64,000 nt of DNA from Acidobacteria bacterium AB60. GTDB lineage: Bacteria > Acidobacteriota > Terriglobia > Terriglobales > Acidobacteriaceae. Shown in pieces: positions 28,820 through 36,749 of the stretch (position 1 is the first letter of the stretch; every line of letters begins with the position of its first letter). Below the pieces are notes generated by a model. The model was given only the letters and a program-made list of their open reading frames with translations, was not told where the DNA came from and ran no database searches. Where the stretch lies: contig VANK01000014.1 in NCBI GenBank assembly GCA_008682415.1, positions 98,857 to 162,856 on the forward strand. Reading direction: 5' to 3'. Made by a program: the position numbers and the translations under genes.

Positions 28820-29938
28820 AGGGCGAGAATATGCCTGGCATGTATCAAGTGGTCAGCAGTTTGTCGCGAACTATCCCAAACAAGGTGTCAACTCTTGCAA
28901 TCCGTCAAGCAATCGATCGGTCGTATCGCGAAACGACCTCTCCAAAGCATTGAGAGCCTACTTTACAACCTAATTGTTTTCAGAATATTACGGCAGCAGA
29001 GCGGCTGACCGGAAGTCAGCTGCCGGAGACTTTATTCCCCTGAGAGCTGTAGAACGATATTGGCTGCCCCCCAGGCAGCCATTTGCACTGATTCCACATA
29101 CTTTATCAACCAAATCATGATTCGTACCCCTTTTCCTACCCCTGGAGATTTTTGGCCAATCTAGCACGAATTCGTACTCCGTCGAGCGGCGTAGAACCAG
29201 CCAGCACCAAATCGGATTTGCGCGGACTTCCTTGTTTCTTGCCGTCCAATTAAGCCTGACACTAAATCTGAGAGAGCCCTTTGTTTGGCAGAAAAGCCTG
29301 AAGCAAACTCCGTCTATCAGCATCTATATCGATATCGCGCACACTCGTCTGGATGAGCGATTTGGCCTGGCAGTTGACTCCGCTCATCGAGCGCAGTTTT
29401 CTTCGATTGTCGGCGCGTCAAGAGCGTTCGTTTCCTGGGCCTTTTCGCCTCCATCCGACTTCTTCCGTGCGAAAGATCTCTTCCACATCTTCCCCAGGCG
29501 ACCAGGCATGACGGCAGAGACGGGTATTCGAACGGGCCGTTCAGGGAGGATCAGACCCCGAAGGAGTGCCCTTGCCCTTGCCAACCGATGGTACGTAGGA
29601 ATTGTTCCCAAGTTGAGACTGTTGGGGTTGACCTCGCGGCCCCGCTGCAGGTCGCGGCCCTATGACCAGTAATGGCTTGGCAATGGGGATTTTCTTGGCA
29701 ACCGGGAGTGAAATGGCGCCGGACTTCATCGGGTTGACCGAGATTTCGGAGGCACCCCACGGTTGATACGCTTGCCGATTTCGTGACAGAGTCTGCGTTG
29801 CCTCCGCAACAAAGGGCTAAATTAGAACTAACTCTGTTTAGTATCGGTTCCGTCGGGTTGAGCCGCGTGTTTCCATGCATTGTCATGTCGTCTCAGCGAT
29901 GATTCCATCGGATTCGAAAGAAAGGAGCTAGTCCCGGT
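28820..29938. other. Gene-free junction region
   Basis: About 1.1 kb with no supportable gene. It contains the first copy of the 99-bp direct repeat (29064-29162) next to the decayed metal locus, suggesting a recombination scar. Confidence 0.5.
29064..29162 (+). repeat. 99-bp direct repeat, copy 1 (attachment-site-like)
   Basis: Aligns without gaps to 61227-61325 in the same orientation: 68 of 99 positions match by hand. The first 15 bases are identical and the last 39 differ at 8. On the complement it shows an inverted repeat (CTGCC...GGCAG) and two GGGGTA boxes 11 bp apart, a layout like integrase core and arm sites. Confidence 0.6.
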
Positions 29939-31411
29939 GTGCGCCTAATGCGATCGCCTAAGGCACTTCTCGTTGCGCTTTTTTGGACGGTCTGCGTTCC
30001 GGCTAAGGTCCTTGCGGTTCCCGCCCCGGCTATAAGCGTCGCATACCATTTGCGCTATGCGGGCGTGGGTGATTCGAGAGTGATCGTTCAGATCACTCCG
30101 GAGAATCCGCTTCCCGCTCCCGTTAGTCTCGTCATTCCCAGGACGTACCCCGGGGGATACTCGTTTGTTCCTTACGATGACTTCGCCGAGGAGGTTCGTG
30201 CCTTTTCTTTGGATGGAAAGATCATCGAGTGCAAGAAAGACGCCGATGGGCCTCGCTGGGCTATTGGCCACGGAAGTGAAAGGATTTTGCGAATCGAATA
30301 CCGCGTGAATGTCGGTCGTATGGAGGATCGGATTCGCAGCTCTGTCGAATCTTCAAAGATTCGCAAGAACTATGTCGGATTGCTTGGTTATTCGGTATTC
30401 GGCTATATCGATGGTCTGCAGGCGGCTCCTGTCAGCTTACGGGTGGAGGGGCCGCAGGATTGGCCGGTCCTAAGCACTCTCAATCCACGAATCGTTGGGC
30501 CGAAAGGAATGGCAGAGGCACAAGCCGCCAACTATGATGTGCTTGCCGACTCTCAGGTCGTGATGGGACCCGGCGTCCAGTTCCGTGAACTCCCGGGCAA
30601 GATAGATCTCCTAATGGCCGTGTATTCGGAAGGAGACGAGGATGTCGATGCCGAAGGCAAGCTTGCGCGCGAGGCGCTCGACCGCGTTCAGGAGTACTTC
30701 GGCGACACGCCATTTAAGGCCTACACAGTGTCGCTCGAATTGCTTCAGCCGCATCAAGGTCACGACTACGACTTCAGCCAGGAACACGACTCCAGCGGCA
30801 CCTTCAGCCTCTCCGTTGAACACGCCACGAACGCGCGGTCACCGGACAATCACAACTACTCCACCCTCCTTAACTATGCGCACCATATGGCGCACTCCTG
30901 GGTGCCCAAACGTGTCTGGGGCGTCGGTTATCGTCCGTTCAACTGGGAACTACCTCTTGTGATCGAAACCATCTGGTTCAACGAAGGTTTCGGTCGCTAT
31001 GCGGGCACACAGGCCATCTTCGACGGTTTGCCAGCCGAGGAGCGGAAGTCCCGGCGCAATCAAATGATCGCGAGAATGCACCGCATACTCGATGAAGCTC
31101 CGGCCTTTATTCAACGCATGCCGCTCACCCTGCTATCCCAAGAAGCCTCCTTCCTTTATGCCGCGGATTTCCGCACCGGTATGAATGTCTTCGCGCGCGG
31201 CTTCCTCATGGCGGCGGAGATGGACGACTGCATCCAGGCGAAAACGGGGGGCAGGAAGAGTCTGCGGGATGCATTTCGCGCTTTACTGGACTGGAGCGCC
31301 GCGAACCATCGCGCGTTCCAAGTTGAGGAAATGACGGGCATAATATCCCAATCGACCGATGTCGACGTCCACGAGATCGTTGAGCACTGGATGAAGGCTC
31401 CCGTGGGATAG
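29939..31411 (+). CDS. M61-peptidase-like secreted protein with altered zinc motif
   Basis: A 490-residue exported protein (signal LLVALFWTVCVPAKVLA|VP) with an N-terminal beta-domain and a C-terminal gluzincin-like domain. It resembles M61 glycyl aminopeptidases: 'YAHHMAHSWVPKRVWGVGYR' aligns with the family HExxHxWNxKR region, and 'ETIWFNEGFGRY' with the family WxxEG segment. The catalytic Glu of HExxH is His here (HHMAH), so peptidase activity is doubtful. The usual C-terminal PDZ domain is absent. It starts at GTG with AAAGGAG 10 bp upstream. Confidence 0.65.
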   Translation: MRLMRSPKALLVALFWTVCVPAKVLAVPAPAISVAYHLRYAGVGDSRVIVQITPENPLPAPVSLVIPRTYPGGYSFVPYDDFAEEVRAFSLDGKIIECKKDADGPRWAIGHGSERILRIEYRVNVGRMEDRIRSSVESSKIRKNYVGLLGYSVFGYIDGLQAAPVSLRVEGPQDWPVLSTLNPRIVGPKGMAEAQAANYDVLADSQVVMGPGVQFRELPGKIDLLMAVYSEGDEDVDAEGKLAREALDRVQEYFGDTPFKAYTVSLELLQPHQGHDYDFSQEHDSSGTFSLSVEHATNARSPDNHNYSTLLNYAHHMAHSWVPKRVWGVGYRPFNWELPLVIETIWFNEGFGRYAGTQAIFDGLPAEERKSRRNQMIARMHRILDEAPAFIQRMPLTLLSQEASFLYAADFRTGMNVFARGFLMAAEMDDCIQAKTGGRKSLRDAFRALLDWSAANHRAFQVEEMTGIISQSTDVDVHEIVEHWMKAPVG

Positions 31412-31453
31412 GGCGCTTGCCGATTCGGAAACCCTGGCGAAGCGCAGCTCCGT

Positions 31454-32458
31454 TTATTCGGCCAGCGCGCCCGCGGCGATTCCTTTGTCGAGCGTGAAGG
31501 TGGACCCGACCGCGCCAACGACAGCGGTGCGGCGCGTCAGGCCCAAGCGCTGCCGCAACCGGTATACGGCTTCGATGCCCGTACAATGCGCGCCCAGCAG
31601 GTTGGCAACCTTGAACTGCTTGAACTCGTCGCCGGTCCAATCCAACTGCTGGTCGCTTGCGGGAAACAGGTGCAGCCCGCCGATAACCGCGTCAACCTCG
31701 CGCCCCGGAAATCGTGTCGCAGCATATGTCAGAATGTTGACAATTCCGGCGTGCCCACAGCCAGTCAAGAGCACCAGACCTTCCGTCGTATTCAGCACTA
31801 GTGACTGGTCTTCGGGGATGTTGTCCTCCTCCAGACCATCGGGCGTTTGGACTTTGCCCGTCACACTCCAATTGCGTTCCGGATACTTCCGCGGAACCGG
31901 ACCCGTGAGCCACGCGGCCGGAAAGATGTCCGCGCCCTCGGAACGCTCGATAAATCTTCCTCCCGTCGCCTCGTACCCTTTTCGAATGGCAATCATCGGG
32001 TTGGCCTCGCCGTGGGCCGATGGCCGGCTATAGAAGATTCCTCGGGAGACGTACACAATGGACAAGGCAGAGGGGTTCCTCTTCATCATCTCGCGGCGCA
32101 AGGTGAGTAACCCGCCGACATGGTCACTGTGATTGTGTGTGAGAATCACTTCCTGGACGCCGGATAGGTCGACATTCAGTTCGCTGGCGTTCTTCAAGAC
32201 GGTCTCAGGACGCGCACCCGTATCCACGAGAATCCGATGACCATCGGCTTCGACCAGCGCAGAGAAGCCCCATTCGCCGATGCCTTGGGGTTCTGCAACC
32301 AGCATGGTGGAAAGCAGCGTCACTTTGAGCGCGCGAATCTGTGCCCCAGTTCCATTGGATGATTGGACGGAAGGTTCGATCCCTCTCGTCACGGCCGCAG
32401 GCATAAAACTGAGCAGGAAAGCGGTGGTGACCAGTGCTCGACATAGATCGCGCTTCAT
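31454..32458 (-). CDS. Secreted MBL-fold metallohydrolase
   Basis: A 334-residue MBL-fold protein with the zinc motif THNHSDHVGG (about residues 110-119), 'HRILVDTGARPETVLKN' before it and 'GLVLLTGCGHAGIVNIL' after it. This matches the family that includes dihydropterin-ribofuranosyl-aminobenzene-phosphate synthase-like enzymes. The N-terminus has a signal peptide (ALVTTAFLLSFMPAAVTRG). It lies 88 bp downstream of the DUF6644 pair on the same strand and could belong to that transcript. Confidence 0.82.
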   Translation of the reverse strand: MKRDLCRALVTTAFLLSFMPAAVTRGIEPSVQSSNGTGAQIRALKVTLLSTMLVAEPQGIGEWGFSALVEADGHRILVDTGARPETVLKNASELNVDLSGVQEVILTHNHSDHVGGLLTLRREMMKRNPSALSIVYVSRGIFYSRPSAHGEANPMIAIRKGYEATGGRFIERSEGADIFPAAWLTGPVPRKYPERNWSVTGKVQTPDGLEEDNIPEDQSLVLNTTEGLVLLTGCGHAGIVNILTYAATRFPGREVDAVIGGLHLFPASDQQLDWTGDEFKQFKVANLLGAHCTGIEAVYRLRQRLGLTRRTAVVGAVGSTFTLDKGIAAGALAE

Positions 32459-32545
32459 GTCCTAGTCCTAGCTCTTCCTCTTGTGATAATCACCAGCTTA
32501 CCAATAGCAGGCGAATCGTGAGTAGTGCGAAGTTTTGTTGCATCG

Positions 32546-33022
32546 TCAGAGAAGGCCGATGGCTCGGCCCCCAATTCCAACTCCAAGCCATAGCCCCATG
32601 GACATAAGAGCTGCCGAGCGCGACCAGATGCTCGGCCCATGTTTGTCACTGCGCACCAGCGCCCATCTGTGCAGCGTAGTGTGAAAAAGAAGCGCCGCTA
32701 ACAGGAACGCCATTTTCAAACGAAAAGCTGGGCTGTAATAGCACTTACCGGCCTCTTCTGAAAGCAAAGCAATCCCAGTAATAACCATTACGGTGAGGCT
32801 TCCCAATACCAAGCGGCCCAGATCGCGACCCACCAGACGATGGGACGTGTCCTTGAGAATCACTCCAAGAAGACGAAGGTCAGTGATGAGCACGGCTCCC
32901 CCAAGGATTGCCAAGGCAAGCAGATGCACCATCTCTACAAGGGCAAAGTCCCACTTGGAGGTCTGCATTGCGTGGCCGAGAGGCGAATCCCCAAGGGCGG
33001 TGAACCAGGCGTGAATCGGCAT
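32546..33022 (-). CDS. DUF6644-like membrane protein
   Basis: A 158-residue protein with four hydrophobic helices. I chose the ATG at 33022 because GGAAAGG precedes it and the upstream extension would overlap the previous gene. It shares layout and motifs with the next gene upstream ('VEMVHLLALAILGGAVLITD', 'LRLLGVIL', 'FRLKMAFLLAALLFHTTLHR'), so the two are tandem paralogues. The conserved His residues in the helices (VEMVH, FHTTLHR) could bind heme or metal. Function is not known. Confidence 0.75.
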   Translation of the reverse strand: MPIHAWFTALGDSPLGHAMQTSKWDFALVEMVHLLALAILGGAVLITDLRLLGVILKDTSHRLVGRDLGRLVLGSLTVMVITGIALLSEEAGKCYYSPAFRLKMAFLLAALLFHTTLHRWALVRSDKHGPSIWSRSAALMSMGLWLGVGIGGRAIGLL

Positions 33023-33047
33023 CAACGAACGGCCTTTCCCAAAGCGA

Positions 33048-33539
33048 TCAGAAGTAAGCGATGGCGCGGCCCGCAATGATTATCCCGCCCCAAAGTGTAA
33101 GTGAGAGGGCAGCTGCAGTGCGGGCGCGCCATGGTGAGACCGGCAGTTTCTCCCACTCGTGAACTCGCCTGTAGACGGTGGTGTGGAAGATGAGGGGGTT
33201 CAATCCGACAAGGGCGAGAAGGATTAGTTTTGTTCGAAACGCCGGGTTGGTGTACATCTTTGCGGCCTCCGCCCAGAAAAGCATGAAGCCGCTGACGAAC
33301 ATGATCGCGAAGCCTGTCCAGGTGAGGGGAAAGACGGCGCGTGCGATGCGCGTAATCGCAATGGGGCGCAGCACAATTCCCAGCATGCGGAGATCGAGCA
33401 CAGCGATCGTTCCGACCACGACGGTGATTGCAATGACATGAACGGACTCGATGATGCTGTAGGCGTAGTCGGATTCGCGTATGACAGTGCCGAAGCCGGA
33501 ATCATACAAGACCTGACAGAGACGTTGCAGCAATGGCAT
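33048..33539 (-). CDS. DUF6644-like membrane protein
   Basis: A 163-residue four-helix membrane protein, paralogue of the downstream neighbour. Matching motifs are 'IESVHVIAITVVVGTIAVLD', 'LRMLGIVLRP', 'FRTKLILLALVGLNPLIFHT' and a C-terminal GRAIAYF. It sits in an operon DUF6152-DUF6644-DUF6644 whose leader encodes a Cys-rich peptide (34269 to 34219). Function unknown; paired histidines suggest a heme-binding membrane subunit, which is inference. Confidence 0.78.
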   Translation of the reverse strand: MPLLQRLCQVLYDSGFGTVIRESDYAYSIIESVHVIAITVVVGTIAVLDLRMLGIVLRPIAITRIARAVFPLTWTGFAIMFVSGFMLFWAEAAKMYTNPAFRTKLILLALVGLNPLIFHTTVYRRVHEWEKLPVSPWRARTAAALSLTLWGGIIIAGRAIAYF

Positions 33540-33605
33540 GTAGATCCTAAATAGCGCATCACATCGTGGGTGCCGCGCCCCGGCGGTTTCAAATCAAGCC
33601 TTCAA

Positions 33606-34052
33606 CTATTTGGAAGTAGTGCCCGGCAGAGATCCCTTGTCTGTGCCGTTGTCGCCTGGTCCGCCGTCGCCAGGACTCCCGCCGTACACAGTGCGTCCGT
33701 CCGGAAGCGTCACCCGGCGGGCGTCAACAAGGTGGGATCCATCCTTGGCGCGGTAACCATCAACGACAATTGTGTCACCGATTTTTAGGTCGCCCTTTTT
33801 CCAGCCCCGTCTGCTCAATGCTCCGGGACCGGCGCCCTCACATCCCCAATTTGTTACCTGTCCCTTGGAATCAACTACGTCCACGTAGAAATAGGAGTGG
33901 GGATTCGTCCACTCGACGCGCGTGATCTTACCCACGAGTCGGGTCGGCTTGCTGCCATCAAACTCGGCGGCAAAAGAATGGTGAGCATAAGCGGCTGGCG
34001 TCACGGTGGAGGCTATGATCAGGGCTAACGACATGGCGATTCGAGATTGCAT
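33606..34052 (-). CDS. DUF6152 periplasmic protein
   Basis: A 148-residue exported protein. The signal peptide ends AYA|HHSFAAEFD, followed by the family block 'LVGKITRVEWTNPHSYFYVD' and WGCEGAGPGALSRRGW. The family looks like a small OB-type fold with a conserved His-His at the mature N-terminus that could bind metal; its role is not established. GGAAAGGAC precedes the ATG. It is the first gene after the terminator at 34094-34122, so its transcription would be controlled by the Cys-leader attenuator. Confidence 0.85.
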   Translation of the reverse strand: MQSRIAMSLALIIASTVTPAAYAHHSFAAEFDGSKPTRLVGKITRVEWTNPHSYFYVDVVDSKGQVTNWGCEGAGPGALSRRGWKKGDLKIGDTIVVDGYRAKDGSHLVDARRVTLPDGRTVYGGSPGDGGPGDNGTDKGSLPGTTSK

Positions 34053-34092
34053 TCGAAGTCCTTTCCGTAGAGTAGAAGGAAACTGCGAGCAT

Positions 34093-34122
34093 TAAAAAAG
34101 CCCGCTCAGAAGGGGGCGGGCT
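34093..34122 (-). terminator. Attenuator terminator before DUF6152 operon
   Basis: A minus-strand stem AGCCCGC/GCGGGCT followed by six Ts, 40 bp before the DUF6152 ATG and about 95 nt after the stop of the Cys leader ORF. Confidence 0.85.
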
Positions 34123-34218
34123 CTTGGCGTCGTTCTGTCTTGGAAGGTCACAATTGCAACGCAATTGATGTCGCTGATATTCCAAAACCAGGTCTGAACG
34201 CGCAGATTGCCGGCCCTG

Positions 34219-34269
34219 TTACTCAAACGGGCAACAGGGACAACAGCGCAGGATAGATACAGACCGCAT
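34219..34269 (-). CDS. Cys-rich leader peptide (CCPCC), leaderless
   Basis: A 16-codon ORF reading MRSVSILRCCPCCPFE. Four of its codons are Cys: TGT TGT CCC TGT TGC. The ATG lies 6 bp after the -10 box, so the transcript probably begins at the start codon. The stop is followed by an intrinsic terminator and then the DUF6152/DUF6644 operon. This is the architecture of amino-acid attenuation: a ribosome stalled at uncharged Cys codons should favour readthrough. The peptide itself probably has no other function. Confidence 0.75.
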   Translation of the reverse strand: MRSVSILRCCPCCPFE

Positions 34270-34275
34270 GGCCTC

Positions 34276-34304
34276 TGTTTACGCGATCCCTGTTCCGATG
34301 TCAA
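34276..34304 (-). promoter_or_regulatory. Promoter of Cys leader upstream of DUF6152
   Basis: TTGACA (34304-34299), 17-bp spacer, TAAACA (34281-34276), then 6 bp to the leader ATG. It is divergent from the promoter at 34331-34359. Confidence 0.75.
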
Positions 34305-34330
34305 GGCCTTTGCATCGGACAGGATTTTCC

Positions 34331-34359
34331 TTGACAGCCTCTGAGCATCGTGAAAATCT
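34331..34359 (+). promoter_or_regulatory. Promoter of Cys leader upstream of OmpA-like gene
   Basis: TTGACA (34331-34336), 17-bp spacer, AAATCT (34354-34359), 6 bp to the ATG at 34366: the same geometry as the divergent promoter 27 bp away. Confidence 0.72.
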
Positions 34360-34365
34360 CTCTCT

Positions 34366-34425
34366 ATGTTAGCGCGTCCGATAGCCGCCTATAAGTTCTT
34401 GTGTTGTTGTTGCTCATTTAATTGA
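34366..34425 (+). CDS. Cys-rich leader peptide (CCCC), leaderless
   Basis: A 19-codon ORF reading MLARPIAAYKFLCCCCSFN, with four consecutive Cys codons (TGT TGT TGT TGC) near its end. It has a TTGACA promoter with the ATG 6 bp after the -10, so translation is probably leaderless. No U-tailed terminator follows. Instead a hairpin can hide the ribosome-binding site of the next gene (34594-34601), pointing to attenuation of translation rather than of transcription. Confidence 0.72.
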   Translation: MLARPIAAYKFLCCCCSFN

Positions 34426-34550
34426 GTACCGCACTGGCGTTCGTTCGCGCATCACATCCTCCCAAGCAATCACGCACAAGCTATGGTCTAGCATTCGCGA
34501 TGATCGCGCTCGATTGGCGACCCGGCGACGGAAAGCCTTTGCGCAGCGAG

Positions 34551-34601
34551 CGAACTCCAAAGCAGTCCTTGACTCACATCGTCTGTCAGTTTCGGAGTTT
34601 G
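34551..34601 (+). promoter_or_regulatory. Putative Shine-Dalgarno-sequestering hairpin
   Basis: CGAACTCC (34551-34558) can pair with GGAGTTTG (34594-34601; 8 bp including one G-U), covering the GGAG that precedes the TTG at 34605. Confidence 0.45.
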
Positions 34602-34604
34602 CAA

Positions 34605-35237
34605 TTGATCAAGTTCACTCAGACGGCCTTGTGGTTCGGAGCCTACCGAGGTGTAGTCCTCTTCTGTCTTATCGCGTTGCCAGTGGTCGGCGTGGGGCAA
34701 GCGACGGGTCTGCCGGCCGGCGTTGAAAAGGTCTGCTCGATCAAGTTCGACAAGGACACGAAACGTCCGGCGCGCGTGCAAGATGATGCGCTTCCATGCC
34801 TCAAAGATGCCGTGCGAAAACTGAGGGCCAATCCAAACGCGAAGTTGGTGCTGGTTGGCCAGGCAGATTCGGTCAAAGATCATGAGGCCGATGAGAACGG
34901 CCACATGCGTGACACCGAAGATCCGACAGGCCTGGACGTCCGCTGGGAAGACCTCGCAGCCTATCGATCTCTCAACACTAAGTGGTATTTGACTCGCTGG
35001 CTAGGTATCGAGCCCGCCCGTGTTTTGCCAACAACGGATGAGTCGATTCAGGGGCAGGAGGTTACGTTCTATCTTGTTCCTGGCGAAGCCGATTTCAATC
35101 ACAATTACCTCGATACCACAAAGACGAACGAAAGACCTTGCACCGTCAAGCCATGTTATTCCTCCGACGAAGAGAGCCTGAAGGCGCAGCCGCGTTCGCG
35201 CATTCCAGAGACGGCTGTGAAGACGGCTGGCAAATGA
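34605..35237 (+). CDS. OmpA-like periplasmic domain protein
   Basis: About 210 residues from a TTG at 34605, chosen because GGAG lies 7 bp upstream and a signal peptide follows at once ('WFGAYRGVVLFCLIALPVVG', cleavage near VGQA). A start further upstream would run through the leader region. The mature part resembles an OmpA C-terminal domain: 'CSIKFDKDTKRPARVQDDAL', then 'NPNAKLVLVGQADSVKDHEA' and 'YLTRWLGIEPARVLP'. It may anchor to peptidoglycan. The following gene starts 6 bp after its stop, so they are co-transcribed. Confidence 0.68.
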   Translation: MIKFTQTALWFGAYRGVVLFCLIALPVVGVGQATGLPAGVEKVCSIKFDKDTKRPARVQDDALPCLKDAVRKLRANPNAKLVLVGQADSVKDHEADENGHMRDTEDPTGLDVRWEDLAAYRSLNTKWYLTRWLGIEPARVLPTTDESIQGQEVTFYLVPGEADFNHNYLDTTKTNERPCTVKPCYSSDEESLKAQPRSRIPETAVKTAGK

Positions 35238-35243
35238 GGATTA

Positions 35244-36200
35244 ATGGTATTGCCTCAAGCAAGAACTGAGCCGAACGAATTGACCAGGAGATCTCGATTG
35301 AAAACTCATTTGCCGATACGTGCAGTGTTGGTGGCGGCGCTCTTGTCATTAGGACTTTCCAGTCTTCTGTTTGCTCAAAGCCCCCAAAAAAAGGACGCCG
35401 ACACAAGCGGTCGCGCGAACTCTCCCTTCTCCCGCAACGAAGAGGATCTTCCCAAGGGACCCGCTCCGCGGCTGGCGGGGCATCCCGACCTTTCTGGCTA
35501 CTGGGTTCCGTCGCAAAAGGATAAGCCAGTGGGCAATCTTGGCAAAGATCTGCCCGGATTCAAGTTGCCGTTTACAGCCGAGGGCGCGGCTGCACTGAAG
35601 TACAACCTGGAACATACGGTTGATCCCGAGGCGCTGTGCATCGTTGGCGGTCTGCCGCGACACAATGCGAGTGGACTGCCGTTCCAACTACTTCAAGGCG
35701 CAGACCACGCCGTCTTCCTGTACTGGTACACAACTTACCGGTTAGTGCCCTTTGATGGCCGTAAACACTCCGATGATCCAGACCCTTCATTTTTTGGTGA
35801 GGAGATTGGTTCCTGGGATGGGGACACATTCGTGATCGATTCGATTGCGTTCAAGGACAAGAGGACCTGGGCGGATGAGAATGGAAATCCCCACAGCGAT
35901 CAGCAACATGTGGAAGAACGGTGGACCCGTCCCGACATTGGGCATCTCCATGTGGAGATGGTTGTGACAGATCCGAAGTTCTATACGACGCCGATTCAAT
36001 ATCAGCGAACATGGCTCCTGGGAAAACCCGGCGATGAGGTGCGTGAATATTCCTGCTCTGAAGACAACGTTGATCTGCCGCACCTTCAGCCAGGGCCAGG
36101 GCTAATTGGCCCCGACGGACAACGTGGCTATGAAAAGCTTGCTCCGCTACCTCCGCCGCCCAGCAAAGACCACCCAGCGGTCACGTCCATACCAGATTGA
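35244..36200 (+). CDS. Secreted protein of the acidobacterial 'PDLSGYW' family, function unknown
   Basis: A 318-residue exported protein; the signal lies at about residues 25-45 ('AVLVAALLSLGLSSLLFAQS'). The mature protein begins with 'LAGHPDLSGYWVPSQKDKP' and has 'YRLVPFDGRKHSDD', 'GEEIGSWDGDTFVIDSIAFK' and 'HVEERWTRPDIGHLHVEMVV'. Similar proteins are numerous in Acidobacteriota but I know of no assigned function. It directly follows the OmpA-like gene and is probably under the same CCCC leader. The codon at 35244 is one start option; an in-frame TTG (LKTHLP) nearer the signal is another. Confidence 0.7.
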   Translation: MVLPQARTEPNELTRRSRLKTHLPIRAVLVAALLSLGLSSLLFAQSPQKKDADTSGRANSPFSRNEEDLPKGPAPRLAGHPDLSGYWVPSQKDKPVGNLGKDLPGFKLPFTAEGAAALKYNLEHTVDPEALCIVGGLPRHNASGLPFQLLQGADHAVFLYWYTTYRLVPFDGRKHSDDPDPSFFGEEIGSWDGDTFVIDSIAFKDKRTWADENGNPHSDQQHVEERWTRPDIGHLHVEMVVTDPKFYTTPIQYQRTWLLGKPGDEVREYSCSEDNVDLPHLQPGPGLIGPDGQRGYEKLAPLPPPPSKDHPAVTSIPD

Positions 36201-36287
36201 GATTTCGGCTGCACCGGGGAACGTTGTCACCGGATAAAGTCGGATCGTTGCTTCATCGAGGCGTCGCCTGGTAGCGGTTATATTGCC

Positions 36288-36470
36288 TCAGGATCTCGCT
36301 AGGCGACCGTGCGGAATCCCGATGACCGTGTGGCCATTCATGCCGGTTATCGTCCACCCACCGACCATCGCGTTGACGATCGCCTCTTCCGTGGCTTCGA
36401 CTGTCGCGGGGAAGATTGCGCTGAGTCTCTCGTCATAAATTGTGATGAGAATTCGGGCCGGCGAATCACT
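36288..36470 (-). pseudogene. Remnant of P1-family (DmpA-like) aminopeptidase, C-terminus only
   Basis: The last ~50 codons encode 'YDERLSAIFPATVEATEEAI' followed by VNAMVGG...TGMNGHTVIGIPHGR. This matches the conserved C-terminal block of P1-family peptidases (FxATVEATEEAI...TGRxGxTxxALP). No upstream part of the enzyme is present in any frame; the frame continues into the promoter and leader of the next gene on the other strand. I therefore call it a truncated remnant. Confidence 0.55.
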
Positions 36471-36519
36471 GGGCGGCCGCCGTTCGGAGGATAGCTCCGC
36501 GAAATCTGTGTCATGATGC

Positions 36520-36549
36520 TTGAACGTCAAAAGCCGCCCGTGTTCTAAT
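36520..36549 (+). promoter_or_regulatory. Promoter of Cys leader upstream of M28 peptidase
   Basis: TTGAAC (36520-36525), 18-bp spacer, TCTAAT (36544-36549), 7 bp to the ATG at 36557. Confidence 0.6.
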
Positions 36550-36556
36550 GCATGAA

Positions 36557-36655
36557 ATGATCCATCCATGGAATCAGCAGCTCGGTAGAATGGCGTCTCC
36601 CAGTGCGCGGGCGTGTTGTTGCGCTTCTGCTGCGTGGACGAGAGATAAGAGCTAG
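36557..36655 (+). CDS. Cys-rich leader peptide (CCC)
   Basis: A 32-codon ORF containing 'MASPSARACCCASAAWTRDK'. The three Cys codons are TGT TGT TGC at 36614-36622. The ATG at 36557 is 7 bp downstream of a -10 box; an in-frame ATG at 36590 is an alternative. A strong terminator begins 29 nt after the stop and the M28 peptidase gene follows it by 32 bp. The pattern matches the other Cys leaders in the window. Confidence 0.68.
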   Translation: MIHPWNQQLGRMASPSARACCCASAAWTRDKS

Positions 36656-36683
36656 ACTTTTCGACTATCCAAGCTTTCTTCTC

Positions 36684-36718
36684 AACGGCCCACGCCTTCG
36701 AAAGCGTGGGCCGTTTTG
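36684..36718 (+). terminator. Attenuator terminator before M28 peptidase
   Basis: An 11-bp perfect stem ACGGCCCACGC/GCGTGGGCCGT (36685-36714) followed by TTTTGT, between the CCC leader ORF and the peptidase gene. Confidence 0.85.
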
Positions 36719-36749
36719 TCAGCGTTATAAGAAAGGGAATTGGAGACGC

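Noticed and set aside
29064..29162. tRNA fragment inside the 99-bp repeat
   Set aside because: The CTGCC...GGCAG dyad has a 5-nt loop and no acceptor or T-arm; it does not fold as a tRNA.
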